A DNA stretch of 64,000 bases from Rhodospirillaceae bacterium (GCA_018401495.1 JAGYJX010000021.1:277977-341976), one strand, 5' to 3'. Numbered from the stretch's first letter, positions 26,582 through 36,686 are shown. Notes: generated from the sequence alone by a model not told the origin. Numbers and translations: made by a program.

Positions 26582-27868
26582 GTGTCCTTCGATCCAAACA
26601 ACGTCGACTGGAAGACGGCGGACCTGATCCGCAAGCATGTCAACTTCCTGAACAACTATCCCGGCGGCCAGCGCGCTGACCTGCGGGGCTCTCGCCACAA
26701 CGGCGCCCTGCTGAACGGCGTCGACCTGCGACGCGCCTTGATGGCGGGCGCGGATTTCAGGGGCGCGCAGTTCGTCGGCGCCAACCTGTCCGAAGCCACC
26801 CTGGCGGGTGCCAAGCTGCGCGCCGCGGACCTGACCGGGGCCAAGCTGGTCAAGACCGACTTCCGCGGCGCCGATCTCGAGCAAGCGAAACTGTCGTCGG
26901 CCGACCTGACCGACGCTGATTTTCGCGCCACTAGGGTCGGCGCCACTGACGGCAAGGATATCGCGACCAAGCTGGATGGTGCGGATCTCGACAACGTCAA
27001 AGCTGTTCGCACAAACCTGAGCCGGGCCAGCCTGATGGGCGCCACCGCCCGCGGCGCGCATTTCGATGGCGCCAACCTCGATCACGCCAACCTCAAGGGC
27101 GCCGATCTTCAGCACGCCACGTTCTCCAGTTCCAGCCTGCGCGGCGCCAACCTCCAGGAGGTGAACTTCTCCGACGCGCGGTTGTCGAACACCGACCTGG
27201 CAGGAGCCGATCTGCGGTCGTGCCACCTGGACGGTGCCGACATGTCGGGCGCCGATCTGACGGGCTGCGTGATCGCCTCGGGGATGGACGAACTCGGGAA
27301 CGACGTGAGGGCGCTGGTGATCGCTCACTTCGCCTGGATCAGCTCCGGTGGCCGAAAAGGCACGCCGGCAAGCTTTGCCGGGCGCGACCTCAGCGGCGTG
27401 AACCTCTCCGGCGCCGACCTGTCGGCCGCCGACTTCACCGGCGCGAACCTGTCGGGCGCGAACCTGAAGCGCTGCTCGTTCCGGTTCGCCAAGTTCGGCG
27501 GCGCCATCCTGGTTTCGGTCCAGATGAGCCGGTGCGATCTTCGGGGGGCGAGCTTCCGAGGGGCCGCCATGGACAACGCCGACCTGCAGGGTAGCTCCCT
27601 GGTGGCGATGCAACTGGTCGACCCGCGCAGCGGCGAGAAGAAGGGCGAGTGGGCGTCGGACCTGTCGGGAGTGCGGGCAGTGGGGGCGATGTTCAGCCGC
27701 GTCGACCTGACCGGAGCGAACCTCTCGGACGCCGTGTTCGACGGTGCCGATCTCAGTCACGCGACGCTGATCGGTTGCACCACCCAGGGGGCCAGTTTCA
27801 TGGGCGCCAAGATGGAGCGGGCCCGCCTCCCCGAAGGCCTTTCGAGCAACGGGGAGGCGGCCGAGTAG
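26582..27868 (+). CDS. Pentapeptide-repeat protein with two repeat blocks
   Basis: Protein of 428 residues made almost entirely of A(D/N)LxG-type pentapeptides, which fold into a square right-handed beta-helix. Repeats run from about residue 33 to 225 and again from 265 to 420. Each block is introduced by a similar linker: KHVNFLNNYPGGQRADLRG at the N-terminus and AHFAWISSGGRKGTPASFAG near 245, so the gene looks like an internal duplication. No signal peptide or membrane segment is seen. The GTG start is supported by AAGAGG nine bases upstream. Function unknown; DNA mimicry as in Qnr/MfpA is a possibility that the sequence does not prove. Confidence 0.85.
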   Translation: MSFDPNNVDWKTADLIRKHVNFLNNYPGGQRADLRGSRHNGALLNGVDLRRALMAGADFRGAQFVGANLSEATLAGAKLRAADLTGAKLVKTDFRGADLEQAKLSSADLTDADFRATRVGATDGKDIATKLDGADLDNVKAVRTNLSRASLMGATARGAHFDGANLDHANLKGADLQHATFSSSSLRGANLQEVNFSDARLSNTDLAGADLRSCHLDGADMSGADLTGCVIASGMDELGNDVRALVIAHFAWISSGGRKGTPASFAGRDLSGVNLSGADLSAADFTGANLSGANLKRCSFRFAKFGGAILVSVQMSRCDLRGASFRGAAMDNADLQGSSLVAMQLVDPRSGEKKGEWASDLSGVRAVGAMFSRVDLTGANLSDAVFDGADLSHATLIGCTTQGASFMGAKMERARLPEGLSSNGEAAE

Positions 27869-27880
27869 GGCTGACCCCGG

Positions 27881-29317
27881 TCAGGGCAGCGTGTAGGCGG
27901 TCTTCACCGTGGTGTAGAACTCGGCGGCGTAACGACCCTGCTCGCGCGGGCCATAGCTGGAGCCCTTACGGCCGCCGAACGGCACGTGGTAGTCGACGCC
28001 GGCGGTCGGCAGGTTGACCATCACCATCCCGGCTTCCGAGTTCCGCTTGAAGTGGCTGGCGTGCTTCAGCGACGTCGTGCAGATGCCCGCCGACAGGCCG
28101 AAGCTGGTGTCGTTGGCGACCGACAGCGCCTCGTCGTAGCCCTTCACCCTGATCACGGTCGCGACCGGTCCGAAGATCTCCTCGCGGTTGACCCGCATGT
28201 CGTTGGTGGTCTCGGTGAACAGCGCGGGCTGGAGGTAATAGCCTTCCTTGGTGCGGTTCAGGCGCTCGCCGCCGAACGCCAGCTTGGCCCCCTCCTGCTG
28301 GCCGATCTCCAGGTACTTCATGTCCTGGGCCAACTGCGCCTCATCCACCACCGGACCGATGTCGGTGCCGGCGGTCAGCGCGTCATCGACCTTCAGGGTC
28401 TTCATCTTCGCGACCATGGCGTCGACGAACCGGTCGTGGATGCCCTCGGTCACGATCAGCCGGGATGACGCGGTGCAGCGCTGGCCGGTCGAGAAGAAGG
28501 CGCCGTTCACGGCGGCGCCGACTGCGATATCGATGTCGGCGTCGTCCAGCACCACCATCGGGTTCTTGCCGCCCATCTCGAGCTGCACCTTGGCCAGGCG
28601 ACCGGCGCAGGTGGCGGCGACGTGCTTGCCGGTCTCGACCGAGCCGGTGAACGACACCGCCGAGATCGCGGCGTTGTTCAGGATCGCCTCGCCGACCACC
28701 GAGCCGCGGCCCATCACCAGGTTGAACACGCCGGCCGGCAGGCCGGAGCGCGACAGGATGTCGGCGATCGCCCAGGCGCAGCCGGGCACCAGGTCGGCCG
28801 GCTTGAACACCACGCAGTTGCCGTAGGCGAGGGCCGGCGCAATCTTCCAGGCCGGAATGGCGATCGGGAAGTTCCACGGCGTGATGATCCCGACGATGCC
28901 CATCGGCTCGCGGGTGATTTCGACGTCGACGCCCGGCCGCACGCTTTGGATCTTCTCGCCTTGGATCCGAAGCGCCTCTCCAGCGAAGAATTTGAAGATC
29001 TGGGCTGCGCGGGTCGCCTCGCCGATACCCTCGGGAAGGGTCTTGCCTTCTTCGCGGGACAGCAGGCGCCCGAGCTCTTCGCGGCGCGCCATGATCTCGT
29101 TGCCGACGAATTCCAGCACGTCGTAGCGCTGCTGCGGCGTCGACCGGTTCCAGGCCTGGGCAGCGGCTTTGGCGGCGTCGACGGCGCGGGTCACGCCGGC
29201 GGCGTCGGCCTGCGCGTAGGTGCCGACAACGTCGGACAGGTCGGACGGGTTGACGTTGTCGCGCGCCGCGGCGCCGTCGATCCATTCGCCGCCGATGAAA
29301 TTCTTCTGCACACCCAT
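27881..29317 (-). CDS. NAD(P)-dependent aldehyde dehydrogenase
   Basis: Aldehyde dehydrogenase of 478 residues, complete. Catalytic Cys281 lies in STGQRCTASS and the general base Glu247 in QLEMGGKNP; the cofactor motif is FTGSVETGK near residue 223. PREQGRYAAEFYTTVKTAY at the C-terminus and the overall pattern resemble alpha-ketoglutaric semialdehyde dehydrogenases of pentose and sugar-acid catabolism, but substrate is not certain. It is divergent from the following ABC importer, so it may supply the catabolic step for the imported compound. Confidence 0.87.
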   Translation of the reverse strand: MGVQKNFIGGEWIDGAAARDNVNPSDLSDVVGTYAQADAAGVTRAVDAAKAAAQAWNRSTPQQRYDVLEFVGNEIMARREELGRLLSREEGKTLPEGIGEATRAAQIFKFFAGEALRIQGEKIQSVRPGVDVEITREPMGIVGIITPWNFPIAIPAWKIAPALAYGNCVVFKPADLVPGCAWAIADILSRSGLPAGVFNLVMGRGSVVGEAILNNAAISAVSFTGSVETGKHVAATCAGRLAKVQLEMGGKNPMVVLDDADIDIAVGAAVNGAFFSTGQRCTASSRLIVTEGIHDRFVDAMVAKMKTLKVDDALTAGTDIGPVVDEAQLAQDMKYLEIGQQEGAKLAFGGERLNRTKEGYYLQPALFTETTNDMRVNREEIFGPVATVIRVKGYDEALSVANDTSFGLSAGICTTSLKHASHFKRNSEAGMVMVNLPTAGVDYHVPFGGRKGSSYGPREQGRYAAEFYTTVKTAYTLP

Positions 29318-29453
29318 GGGGCGTCTCCCTCGGTTAATTCATCTGGCTTTGGAAACTGAGTAACCCTCGTCGACGGTCGTGGCAAGCGGTGCCCCCGCGT
29401 TGCATGTTGGGGTCTCGCATGGTTCCATTTCCGGCCGCCGTCGAGCGGCGTGA

Positions 29454-29472
29454 CGGACGGAACAACCGTCCG
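29454..29472 (+). repeat. 7-bp hairpin in the importer leader
   Basis: CGGACGG and CCGTCCG flank the loop AACAA, about 55 bases upstream of the ATG of the solute-binding gene. It could be an mRNA leader hairpin or an operator. The rest of the 210-base gap between the aldehyde dehydrogenase and this gene shows nothing I recognise. Confidence 0.35.
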
Positions 29473-29527
29473 CGTGAACAGGGCGAGACTTCGCAACACC
29501 GCTGGGCGGGCGAAACGGGAGGGATCA

Positions 29528-30825
29528 ATGGACTGGACGAGACTGGGGGTGACCGGCGCGGCGCTTGCCGCTGCCGTCGCCGCGTCGTATCCGGTACTGG
29601 CGAAGGAAACGGTTACCATCGCGGTTCCGACGTTCCTGTCCGGGCCGGCGGCTGGCCCGTTCGGTGTACCCGCCCGCAACGGCGCGGAGATGGTCGTCGA
29701 CGCGATCAACGCCGGAGCCCTGCCGAAGCCCTACAACACCAAGGGCTTTGCCGGCGCCACGGTGGAGGCGCTGTTCGTGGACGAGAACGGCGGCAACACA
29801 AAGCAGGTCACCGAATATCGGAACCTCGTCCAGAAGCGTGCCGTCGACGCCGTCATCGGCTACATCTCGTCGGGTTCCTGCGCCGCCCTCACGCCGGTCG
29901 CCGAGGAACTGAAGACCCTCACTGTCTTCACGATCTGCGGCACCCCGCGGATCTTCGAAGACTCCCACGCCAGTACATCTTCCGGACCATGAGTCACGCC
30001 ACGTCCGATGGCGTCGCAGCCGCTCATTACATCAAGGATGTGTTTCCGGAGGTTGGATCCTACACCGGGTTGAATCAGAACTACGCTTTCGGCCAGGACA
30101 GTTGGCGCGACTTCGATCTGTCGATGAAGGTGCTGGCCCCAGCCGCGAAGGCGTCGGACAAACCGCAGTTTCCCAAGATCTTCGCCGGCCAGTACGGGTC
30201 TGAGATCTCCGCCTTGTCCCTCGACAACGCCGAGCTGGTGCATTCGTCGTTCTGGGGAGGCGACTTGGAGGGCTTCATCTTTCAAGCCGGTCCGCGCGGC
30301 CTGTTCGACAACAAGAAGGTGCTGTTCACGGTTGGCGGGACGGCGATCTATCGCCTCGGCAAGAAACTTCCGGATGGCGTGATCATTGGAGCGCGCGGCC
30401 CCTACGGAATCCTGGCGCGCGGCGTGAAGACGCCCCTGAACGAGTGGTTCATCAAGACCTACGTCGATCGCTACGGCATGTACCCGGCGGATCCCGCCTA
30501 CCAATATGCCCAAGGCGTGCTGGCCACCAAGATTGCCTATGACAAGGCGCGGGCAGCCGCCGGCGGTTTCCCCGGACCCGACCAGGTCATCGCGGCGTTC
30601 AAGGGAATGACGTTCGAGAGCTTCTCGACCACCGTGACGATGGCGCTGGCTGACGGTCACCAGGCGGTGACCGAGAACGCGTTCGGCATCAGCCAGTGGA
30701 ACGACGTCGAGGGTGAGCCTGGACTGGTCGACGTCAGGTTCTATCCAGCCGAGTGTGTGAACCCGCCCGAAGGCGTGACAAGCGTCGACTGGATCGAGAA
30801 GGGCATGCAGGGCGCCAAGTGCTGA
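29528..30825 (+). CDS. Branched-chain-type ABC transporter substrate-binding protein, frameshifted
   Basis: Periplasmic binding protein of about 430 residues (Peripla_BP_6 type) with a signal peptide ending in YPVLAKE. The first half shows VAVPTFLSGPAAGPFGVPARNGAEM-like ligand-domain features and the second half GLNQNYAFGQDSWRDF and PAYQYAQGVLATKIAYDKA. The frame is lost near 29969; QYIFRTMSHATSD continues in the next frame. The family binds amino acids, amides or urea. It is the first gene of a six-gene run to 36635. Confidence 0.82.
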
Positions 30826-30903
30826 CCCTTCAGTCGGGAGGCGGGAACATCCCGCGCCCGACGGGGTCTCGTCGTCCGGCTTACCCGCTTCGGAGCGCCG
30901 CGC

Positions 30904-31800
30904 ATGGAAACCGCCGTCACCACGCTGTTGGACGGACTGGTCTTCTCGTCATACCTGTTCCTGGTCTCGGTCGGGCTGACCATCATCTTCGGGGTGATGA
31001 AGATCCTGAACGTCGCCCACGGCAGCCTCTACGCCTGGGGGGCGTACACGTCAGCCTACCTGATCGGCGTCTGGTCCGAGGCGGGCCTCGCCGACGCCGG
31101 CACGTTCCTGATGATCGCGGCCGCCGCCCTGCTGGTCGGGTGCGTCCTCGGCTTCGTGCTTGAGCGCGGGTTGATCCGGTTCATGTACGCCCGCGACGAG
31201 GTCATCGTCGTCCTGGCCACCTTCGCGGCTTTCCTGATCCTGGAAGACGTCATCCTGCTGGTGTTCGGCGTGGATCCGTACTTCGCCTACCAGCCGATGG
31301 CGCTTCTCGGCTCCACCGAGATCGGCGGTATCCAGCGCGACGTCTACTCGCTCACCCTGATCGGGCTGGCGGTGGCGGTGGGAGTGGTGCTCTGGGTCGG
31401 GCTCACTCGGACCCGCTGGGGCAGGCTGCTGACCGCGGTGATCCACGATCGAGAGGTGGCGGCGGCGATGGGCATCGACGTGACGACCGTTTACGTCGTC
31501 ACGTTCATGCTCGGTGCAGTCCTCGGGGCGCTCGGTGGCGCCTACGTGGCGCCGATGGTGTCGGTTGCTCCCGGCTTCGGGATCGAGGTGATCGTGCTGT
31601 CCTTCGCCGTGGTGGTGATCGGCGGCATGGGTAGCATCCCGGGTGCCGCCATCGGCGCGTTGATTGTCGGGATCGCCCGCGCGGTGGCGGTCCACCAGTT
31701 GCCGGAAGTCGAGCTGTTCGTGGTCTACGGCGTGATGGCCGTGGTCCTCGTCTTCCGTCCCCAGGGCCTGTTCGCGCCCGCGCGGGCGCGAAAGATCTGA
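30904..31800 (+). CDS. livH: Branched-chain amino acid-type ABC permease LivH
   Basis: Inner-membrane permease of 298 residues. LDGLVFSSYLFLVSVGLTIIFGVM and LNVAHGSLYAWGAYTSAY are the LivH N-terminal signature; the coupling helix region reads TAVIHDREVAAAMGIDVTTVY and the C-terminal VVVIGGMGSIPGAAIGALIVG is typical. Gene symbol refers to family, not proven substrate. Confidence 0.9.
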   Translation: METAVTTLLDGLVFSSYLFLVSVGLTIIFGVMKILNVAHGSLYAWGAYTSAYLIGVWSEAGLADAGTFLMIAAAALLVGCVLGFVLERGLIRFMYARDEVIVVLATFAAFLILEDVILLVFGVDPYFAYQPMALLGSTEIGGIQRDVYSLTLIGLAVAVGVVLWVGLTRTRWGRLLTAVIHDREVAAAMGIDVTTVYVVTFMLGAVLGALGGAYVAPMVSVAPGFGIEVIVLSFAVVVIGGMGSIPGAAIGALIVGIARAVAVHQLPEVELFVVYGVMAVVLVFRPQGLFAPARARKI

Positions 31801-31810
31801 GGAGAGGGCG

Positions 31811-32777
31811 ATGCGCGCGGACCGCGACTGGACGATCCCCGGGCTGACGGTCGGGTTCGCGGCGGTGCTGGCGCTCGGCCTGTTCGTGCTGCCGGACTGG
31901 CTGATGAACCTCACCGTCGTCGCGTTCGCCCGGGCGATCGCGGTGATCGGGCTGATGGTGCTCTGGCGAACCGGGCTGGTGTCGTTCGGCCACGCGCTCT
32001 ACCTCGGCCTGGGGGCCTACACCGTGGCGCTCCTCGGCAAGGAGTTCGAGGTGTCGGAGATCCTGCTGACCCTGCCGGCGGCGACCCTGGTCGCGGCAAC
32101 GGTCGGGCTCGGGCTCGGCTTCATCGTCCGGGGGTACCGGGAAATCTTCTTCGCGATGCTCAGCCTGGCGTTCTCCATGGTGCTGTACGGCATCCTGGTG
32201 AAGACCGAGGCGCTCGGGATCGACCGACGGTTTCAACGTCAGGCCGCCGACCTTCCTCGGGTTCGCGCCGGGGGAGGCCGGCCTGACGCTGCGCGCGACC
32301 TTCGCGACGATCTGCCTGCTCGGCTGGGCGACGGCGGCACTGGTTCACCGCTACCTGCAGACGACGCTCGGCCAGCTGACGACCGCGATCCGCGACAACG
32401 AGATCCGGGTCGAGTACCTCGGCTTCTCGGTGGCCCGCGCGATCCACGTCAAGTACGTGATCTCGGCGGCGCTGGCCGGGCTCGGCGGCGCCGTCCTCGC
32501 GCTGTCGGTCGGTCAGGTCGATCCGGACTCGATGGTGAACTGGACGGTCTCCGGCGAACTGCTGTTCGTGACCATCCTGTCGGGGCCCGGCAGCGTCGCC
32601 GCACCCTTCATCGGATCCCTGATCTACGAGTTGATCCGCACCTACGCCTTCGAGTGGCTGCCGCACGCCTGGCAGCTGATCGTCGGCGCGACCCTGCTCG
32701 GCATCATCTTCTTCCTGCCGGGCGGGGTGTGGTCGCTGCTGCAGCGGGTGTTCGGACGACGGGTGGCGCCGTCATGA
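31811..32777 (+). CDS. livM: Branched-chain amino acid-type ABC permease LivM, frameshifted
   Basis: Second permease, about 320 residues. GLVSFGHALYLGLGAYTVAL and YREIFFAMLSLAFSMVLYGI are LivM signature segments. One base is out of register near 32221: the frame reading ILVKTEALG should continue STDGFNVRPP, after which TAIRDNEIRVEYLGFSV (coupling loop) and LFVTILSGPGSVAAPFIGSL follow. It overlaps livG by four bases (ATGA). Confidence 0.86.
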
Positions 32778-33580
32778 CGACGCTGCTCGAGGCGGTCGGG
32801 GTCAACAAGAGCTTCGGCGCGGTGACCGCCGCACACCAGATCGATGTCGCGGTCGCCCCGCACGAGGTCGTCGGGATCATCGGCGCCAACGGCGCCGGCA
32901 AGACCACCTTCGTCAACATGGTGACGGGCTGGCTGCAGCCGACCTCCGGGCAGATCCTGTTCGAGGGTCGCGACATCACCGGGATGGCGCCGCGGGCCAT
33001 CACCCGGCTCGGCATCTGCCGCTCGTTCCAGGTCGCGCAGGTGTTCGCCAGCGCCAGCGTGTTCGACAACCTTCTGATCGCGCTGGGCATCGCCGAGGCG
33101 GGCGCCGGCGCTGGGCTGCGTCGGCTGCGCCGGCCCGACATCGAAGCCCGGGTCGACATCATCCTGAGGCGCTACCGGATCGCCGAGTACCGGGATCAGC
33201 GCGCCGGAACCCTGCCGCAGGGCATCCGCAAGCTCCTCGACATCGCCATGGCGACGGTGGCCGATCCCAAGATCCTGCTCCTGGACGAGCCGACCAGCGG
33301 CATTTCCAGCGAGGAGAAGTTCGAGCTGATGGACGTGGTCATGGGGGCGCTGCGGGACGAGGGTGTCACCGTGCTGTTCATCGAGCACGACATGGAGATC
33401 GTCTCCCGTTACGTCAGCCGGGTTCTGGCGTTCTATCAGGGAGAGATCATCTGCGACGGCCCGCCTGCTGAAGCGCTGGCCGACCCGAAGGTGAGGGAGT
33501 ACGTGATCGGCACCGACCCGAACGCCCACGGCACGCCCGGCCCCGGTTCAACGATGGGGGCCGTCGATGCTCGTCGTTGA
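32774..33580 (+). CDS. livG: Branched-chain amino acid-type ABC ATPase LivG
   Basis: ATPase of 268 residues. Walker A GANGAGKTTFVNMVTGWL, SFQVAQVFASASVFDNLLIAL, Walker B ILLLDEPTSGIS and the switch His in LFIEHDMEIV. The signature region reads TLPQGIRKLLDIAMA, lacking a classic LSGGQ, as is common in LivG. It overlaps livF by 14 bases. Confidence 0.92.
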   Translation: MTTLLEAVGVNKSFGAVTAAHQIDVAVAPHEVVGIIGANGAGKTTFVNMVTGWLQPTSGQILFEGRDITGMAPRAITRLGICRSFQVAQVFASASVFDNLLIALGIAEAGAGAGLRRLRRPDIEARVDIILRRYRIAEYRDQRAGTLPQGIRKLLDIAMATVADPKILLLDEPTSGISSEEKFELMDVVMGALRDEGVTVLFIEHDMEIVSRYVSRVLAFYQGEIICDGPPAEALADPKVREYVIGTDPNAHGTPGPGSTMGAVDARR

Positions 33581-34229
33581 GGGCCTGGACCTTGCGATCG
33601 GACCGGCGCCGGTGCTGCGGTCGGTCGATCTCTCCGTGCCGCGTGGCGCGGTGTGCGGGCTGATCGGGCGCAACGGCGCCGGCAAAACCACGCTGCTGCG
33701 CGCCGTCATGGGGCTGCTGAACGCCGGCTCCGGACGGATCGGCTTCGACGGGGCCGATCTGCGGGCCATGCCCGGCTTTCAGCGCGCTCGGCTCGGCATC
33801 GGCTACATGCCCGAAGATCGCAGGCTGATCCCGGCGATGACCGCCGAGGAAAACGTGATGCTGCCGGCATGGGCTGCAAGGGTTGCCGACCCTGACCCCC
33901 GGCTTGCCTGGATCTACCGGCTGATACCGGAGGTCAGGGAGTTCCGGCACCGGCCCTCGACCAGCCTGTCCGGGGGCCAGCAGAAACTGGTCGCGTTGGC
34001 CCGCGCGCTGATGGCGGGACGACGTCTGCTGCTGCTGGACGAGGCGACGGAAGGCATCGCCCCGGTGCTGGCCCGCCGGATGGTGGAGGTTCTGTCCGAC
34101 CTGAAGCGCGAGGGTCTGTCGGTCCTCATCGCCGAATCCAACGACACGCATCTGCATGGCCTGCTCGACCGGAGCTACGTGATCGAACGCGGCAGCGTCC
34201 GGTTGCGCGAGGAGGCGACCACCGCTTGA
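33567..34229 (+). CDS. livF: Branched-chain amino acid-type ABC ATPase LivF
   Basis: ATPase of 220 residues. Walker A GRNGAGKTTLLRAVMGLL, GIGYMPEDRRLIPAMTAEEN, signature SLSGGQQKLVALARAL and Walker B LLLLDEATEGIAP. It forms the ATPase pair with LivG and ends 62 bases before the cupin gene. Confidence 0.92.
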   Translation: MLVVEGLDLAIGPAPVLRSVDLSVPRGAVCGLIGRNGAGKTTLLRAVMGLLNAGSGRIGFDGADLRAMPGFQRARLGIGYMPEDRRLIPAMTAEENVMLPAWAARVADPDPRLAWIYRLIPEVREFRHRPSTSLSGGQQKLVALARALMAGRRLLLLDEATEGIAPVLARRMVEVLSDLKREGLSVLIAESNDTHLHGLLDRSYVIERGSVRLREEATTA

Positions 34230-34291
34230 GACCGGCGGGCGGCGCGCTGCCCGCCGGAACGAACAAGAACAGTGAGACGGGAGGAGCTGTG

Positions 34292-34957
34292 ATGTCCGCG
34301 ACCGGGTACGTGCTTCGGCAGATGATCGACCGCCTGGAGCCTGGAGCGACCTACTTCGAGCCGCTTCCCGCGCTCAACCGCGTGCTCTACTGCCACCGTG
34401 GCGGTTTCCAGACCGACGATGGATCGGAGTGCGCCGATGACGCCGCCTGGTACGGAGCGGGGCCGGTGCGCATCACCGCCGGCGCCGACGGCGCGGTGGT
34501 CTGGCGGTGGGAGCTCGCGCCGGAGGATTCCGAGGCGGTGCGGGTCCGCGGCACCGGGGTCAGTTCCAGCGAGAACCTGACCGCTCCGCTGGACGGTCCG
34601 GATCCGGCCGAGTCATGGATCATGCGCTGCGACAGCGTGAAGTTCCCGATCGGCGGAACCGCGCTCCTGCACACCCACCAGGGCCCCGGCATACGATGCC
34701 TTCGCCAGGGGCAGATCCGGATCGACACGCGTGGCAAGTCGCACCATTATCTGCCCGGTCAGGCTTGGTTCGAGCCTGGACCAGAACCCGTCTTCGCCCA
34801 GGCGAGCGAGTTGGAATGCACCCGCTTCATCCGGGTGATGATCCTTCCCGCCGAGCTTCGCGGCAAATCCTCGATCCAGTACGTGAAGCCCGAAGACCAC
34901 GAGAAACCCAAATCGCAACGGTATACAGGCTATGTCGACGAGCCCATCGAGCACTGA
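34292..34957 (+). CDS. Cupin-domain protein
   Basis: Protein of 221 residues with a double-stranded beta-helix fold. A metal-binding cupin motif is visible as LLHTHQGPGIRCLRQGQI near residue 128, matching the HxH...E/Q-type motif 1, with LPGQAWFEPG as motif 2. The ATG is preceded by GGAGGAG. The last 26 bases overlap the next gene. Placed between the importer and a thiamine-diphosphate enzyme, it likely acts on the imported compound; the reaction is unknown. Confidence 0.7.
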   Translation: MSATGYVLRQMIDRLEPGATYFEPLPALNRVLYCHRGGFQTDDGSECADDAAWYGAGPVRITAGADGAVVWRWELAPEDSEAVRVRGTGVSSSENLTAPLDGPDPAESWIMRCDSVKFPIGGTALLHTHQGPGIRCLRQGQIRIDTRGKSHHYLPGQAWFEPGPEPVFAQASELECTRFIRVMILPAELRGKSSIQYVKPEDHEKPKSQRYTGYVDEPIEH

Positions 34958-36635
34958 CCGCAGCAACGCCGGCCGTATCGGCGGCCACATCCTGGTGGAT
35001 TGCCTGAGGGCGCACGGCGTGGACCTGGCGTTCGCCGTTCCCGGCGAAAGCTATCTGGCCGTGCTGGACGGGCTGGTCGACGCGCCGGAAATCCGGACCA
35101 TCGTGTGCCGGCAGGAGGGCGGTGCCGCCATGATGGCGGAAGCCTACGGCAAGCTGACCGGCAAGCCCGGCATCTGCATGGTGACCCGCGGTCCCGGCGC
35201 CACCAACGCCAGCGCCGGCGTGCACGTGGCCTTCCAGGACTCGACGCCGATGATCCTGCTGGTCGGGCAGGTCGGGCGCGACATGATGGAGCGCGAGGCG
35301 TTCCAGGAGATCGACTACCGCCGCATGTACGGTCAGATGGCCAAGTGGGTGGCGCAGATCGACGATCCGGCGCGCATCCCGGAGTACATGAGCCGCGCGT
35401 TCCACACCGCCACGTCCGGTCGGCCGGGTCCGGTGGTGCTGGCGCTGCCGGAAGACATGCTGGTCGAACGTGCCACGGTACCGGATTTCGACCCTTACAA
35501 ACGCACCGAGCCGCATCCTGGGCCGGCCGATCTGGCGCGCTTCCGTGAGATGCTGTCGGCGGCCAAGCGGCCCTTGGTGATCGTCGGCGGCGGTGGCTGG
35601 GATGCCGGCACGTCGGCGGCCTTGGCGCGCTTCGCCGAGGCCAACGCGCTGCCTGTCGGAGCCTCGTTCCGCTGCCAGGACTATCTCGACAACCGTCACC
35701 CGAACTACGTCGGCCATGTCGGCATCGGCGTCGACCCGAAGCTCGGCGCGCGGGTGCGCGACAGCGACCTGCTGATCGTCATCGGCGCCCGGCTCGGCGA
35801 GATGACCACCAGCGGCTACACGCTGCTCGACATTCCGCGTCCCCGCCAGGGTCTGGTGCACGTCCACGCCGGCGCCGACGAGCTCGGCCGGGTCTACCAG
35901 GCCGACCTGCCGATCAACGCCAGCCAGCGCGCCTTCCTGGCGGCGGTGGCCGAGATGGAGCCGGTCGACTCCTCGGCCTGGGCGGCGGAGACGCCGCTTG
36001 CGCGCCGCGAGTACGAGACCCTCCTGAAGCCGCTGGCTACCCCCGGCCCGGTGCAGATGGCCGAGATCGTCGGCTGGCTCGACGCCAACCTGCCGGCCGA
36101 CGCCATCGTCACCAACGGCGCCGGCAACTACGCGACCTGGGTGCACCGCTACTACCGGTACAAGAGCTACCGCACCTCGCTCGCGCCGACCTGCGGATCG
36201 ATGGGGTACGGCGTGCCGGCCGGCGTGGCGGCAAAGCTCGTGCACCCCGACCGCACGGTGGTCTCGGTGAGCGGCGACGGCTGCTACATGATGCACGGCC
36301 AGGAGCTCGCGACCGCGGTCCAGTACGGCGCCAACACCATCTTCCTGGTGGTGAACAACGGCATGTACGGGACCATCCGGATGCACCAGGAGCGCGAGTA
36401 TCCCAACCGGATCAGCGCGACCGAGTTGCACAACCCCGACTTCGCGGCGCTGGCCAAGGCCTACGGCGCCCACGGCGAAGTCGTCACCCGCACCGACGAA
36501 TTCGCCGCTGCCTTCGAGCGGGCGCAGGCGTCGGGACGGCCGGCGGTGATCGAGATCCGGGTCGATCCCGAGGCGCTGACGCCGGCCCGGTCGCTCACCC
36601 AGATCCGCGAGGCGGCGATGGCAAGCGGGCGCTGA
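34932..36635 (+). CDS. Thiamine-diphosphate-dependent enzyme, acetolactate synthase-like
   Basis: ThDP enzyme of 567 residues with the three usual domains: Pyr domain (residues 15-180), central domain (195-330) and PP domain (380-550). The catalytic Glu is in QEGGAAMMAEAYGK near residue 63; the cofactor motif GDGCYMMHGQEL ... VNNGMYGT matches GDG-X-NN. It is not an obvious IlvB: the partner IlvN is absent, and the cupin/importer context suggests a catabolic 2-oxoacid decarboxylase or carboligase. It starts inside the cupin gene (26-base overlap), indicating coupled translation. Confidence 0.85.
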   Translation: MSTSPSSTDRSNAGRIGGHILVDCLRAHGVDLAFAVPGESYLAVLDGLVDAPEIRTIVCRQEGGAAMMAEAYGKLTGKPGICMVTRGPGATNASAGVHVAFQDSTPMILLVGQVGRDMMEREAFQEIDYRRMYGQMAKWVAQIDDPARIPEYMSRAFHTATSGRPGPVVLALPEDMLVERATVPDFDPYKRTEPHPGPADLARFREMLSAAKRPLVIVGGGGWDAGTSAALARFAEANALPVGASFRCQDYLDNRHPNYVGHVGIGVDPKLGARVRDSDLLIVIGARLGEMTTSGYTLLDIPRPRQGLVHVHAGADELGRVYQADLPINASQRAFLAAVAEMEPVDSSAWAAETPLARREYETLLKPLATPGPVQMAEIVGWLDANLPADAIVTNGAGNYATWVHRYYRYKSYRTSLAPTCGSMGYGVPAGVAAKLVHPDRTVVSVSGDGCYMMHGQELATAVQYGANTIFLVVNNGMYGTIRMHQEREYPNRISATELHNPDFAALAKAYGAHGEVVTRTDEFAAAFERAQASGRPAVIEIRVDPEALTPARSLTQIREAAMASGR

Positions 36636-36686
36636 GCCCGACGCGGCGGGGCCTGGAGCAAGCGGAGCCGGAAAGTTCTTTATAGT

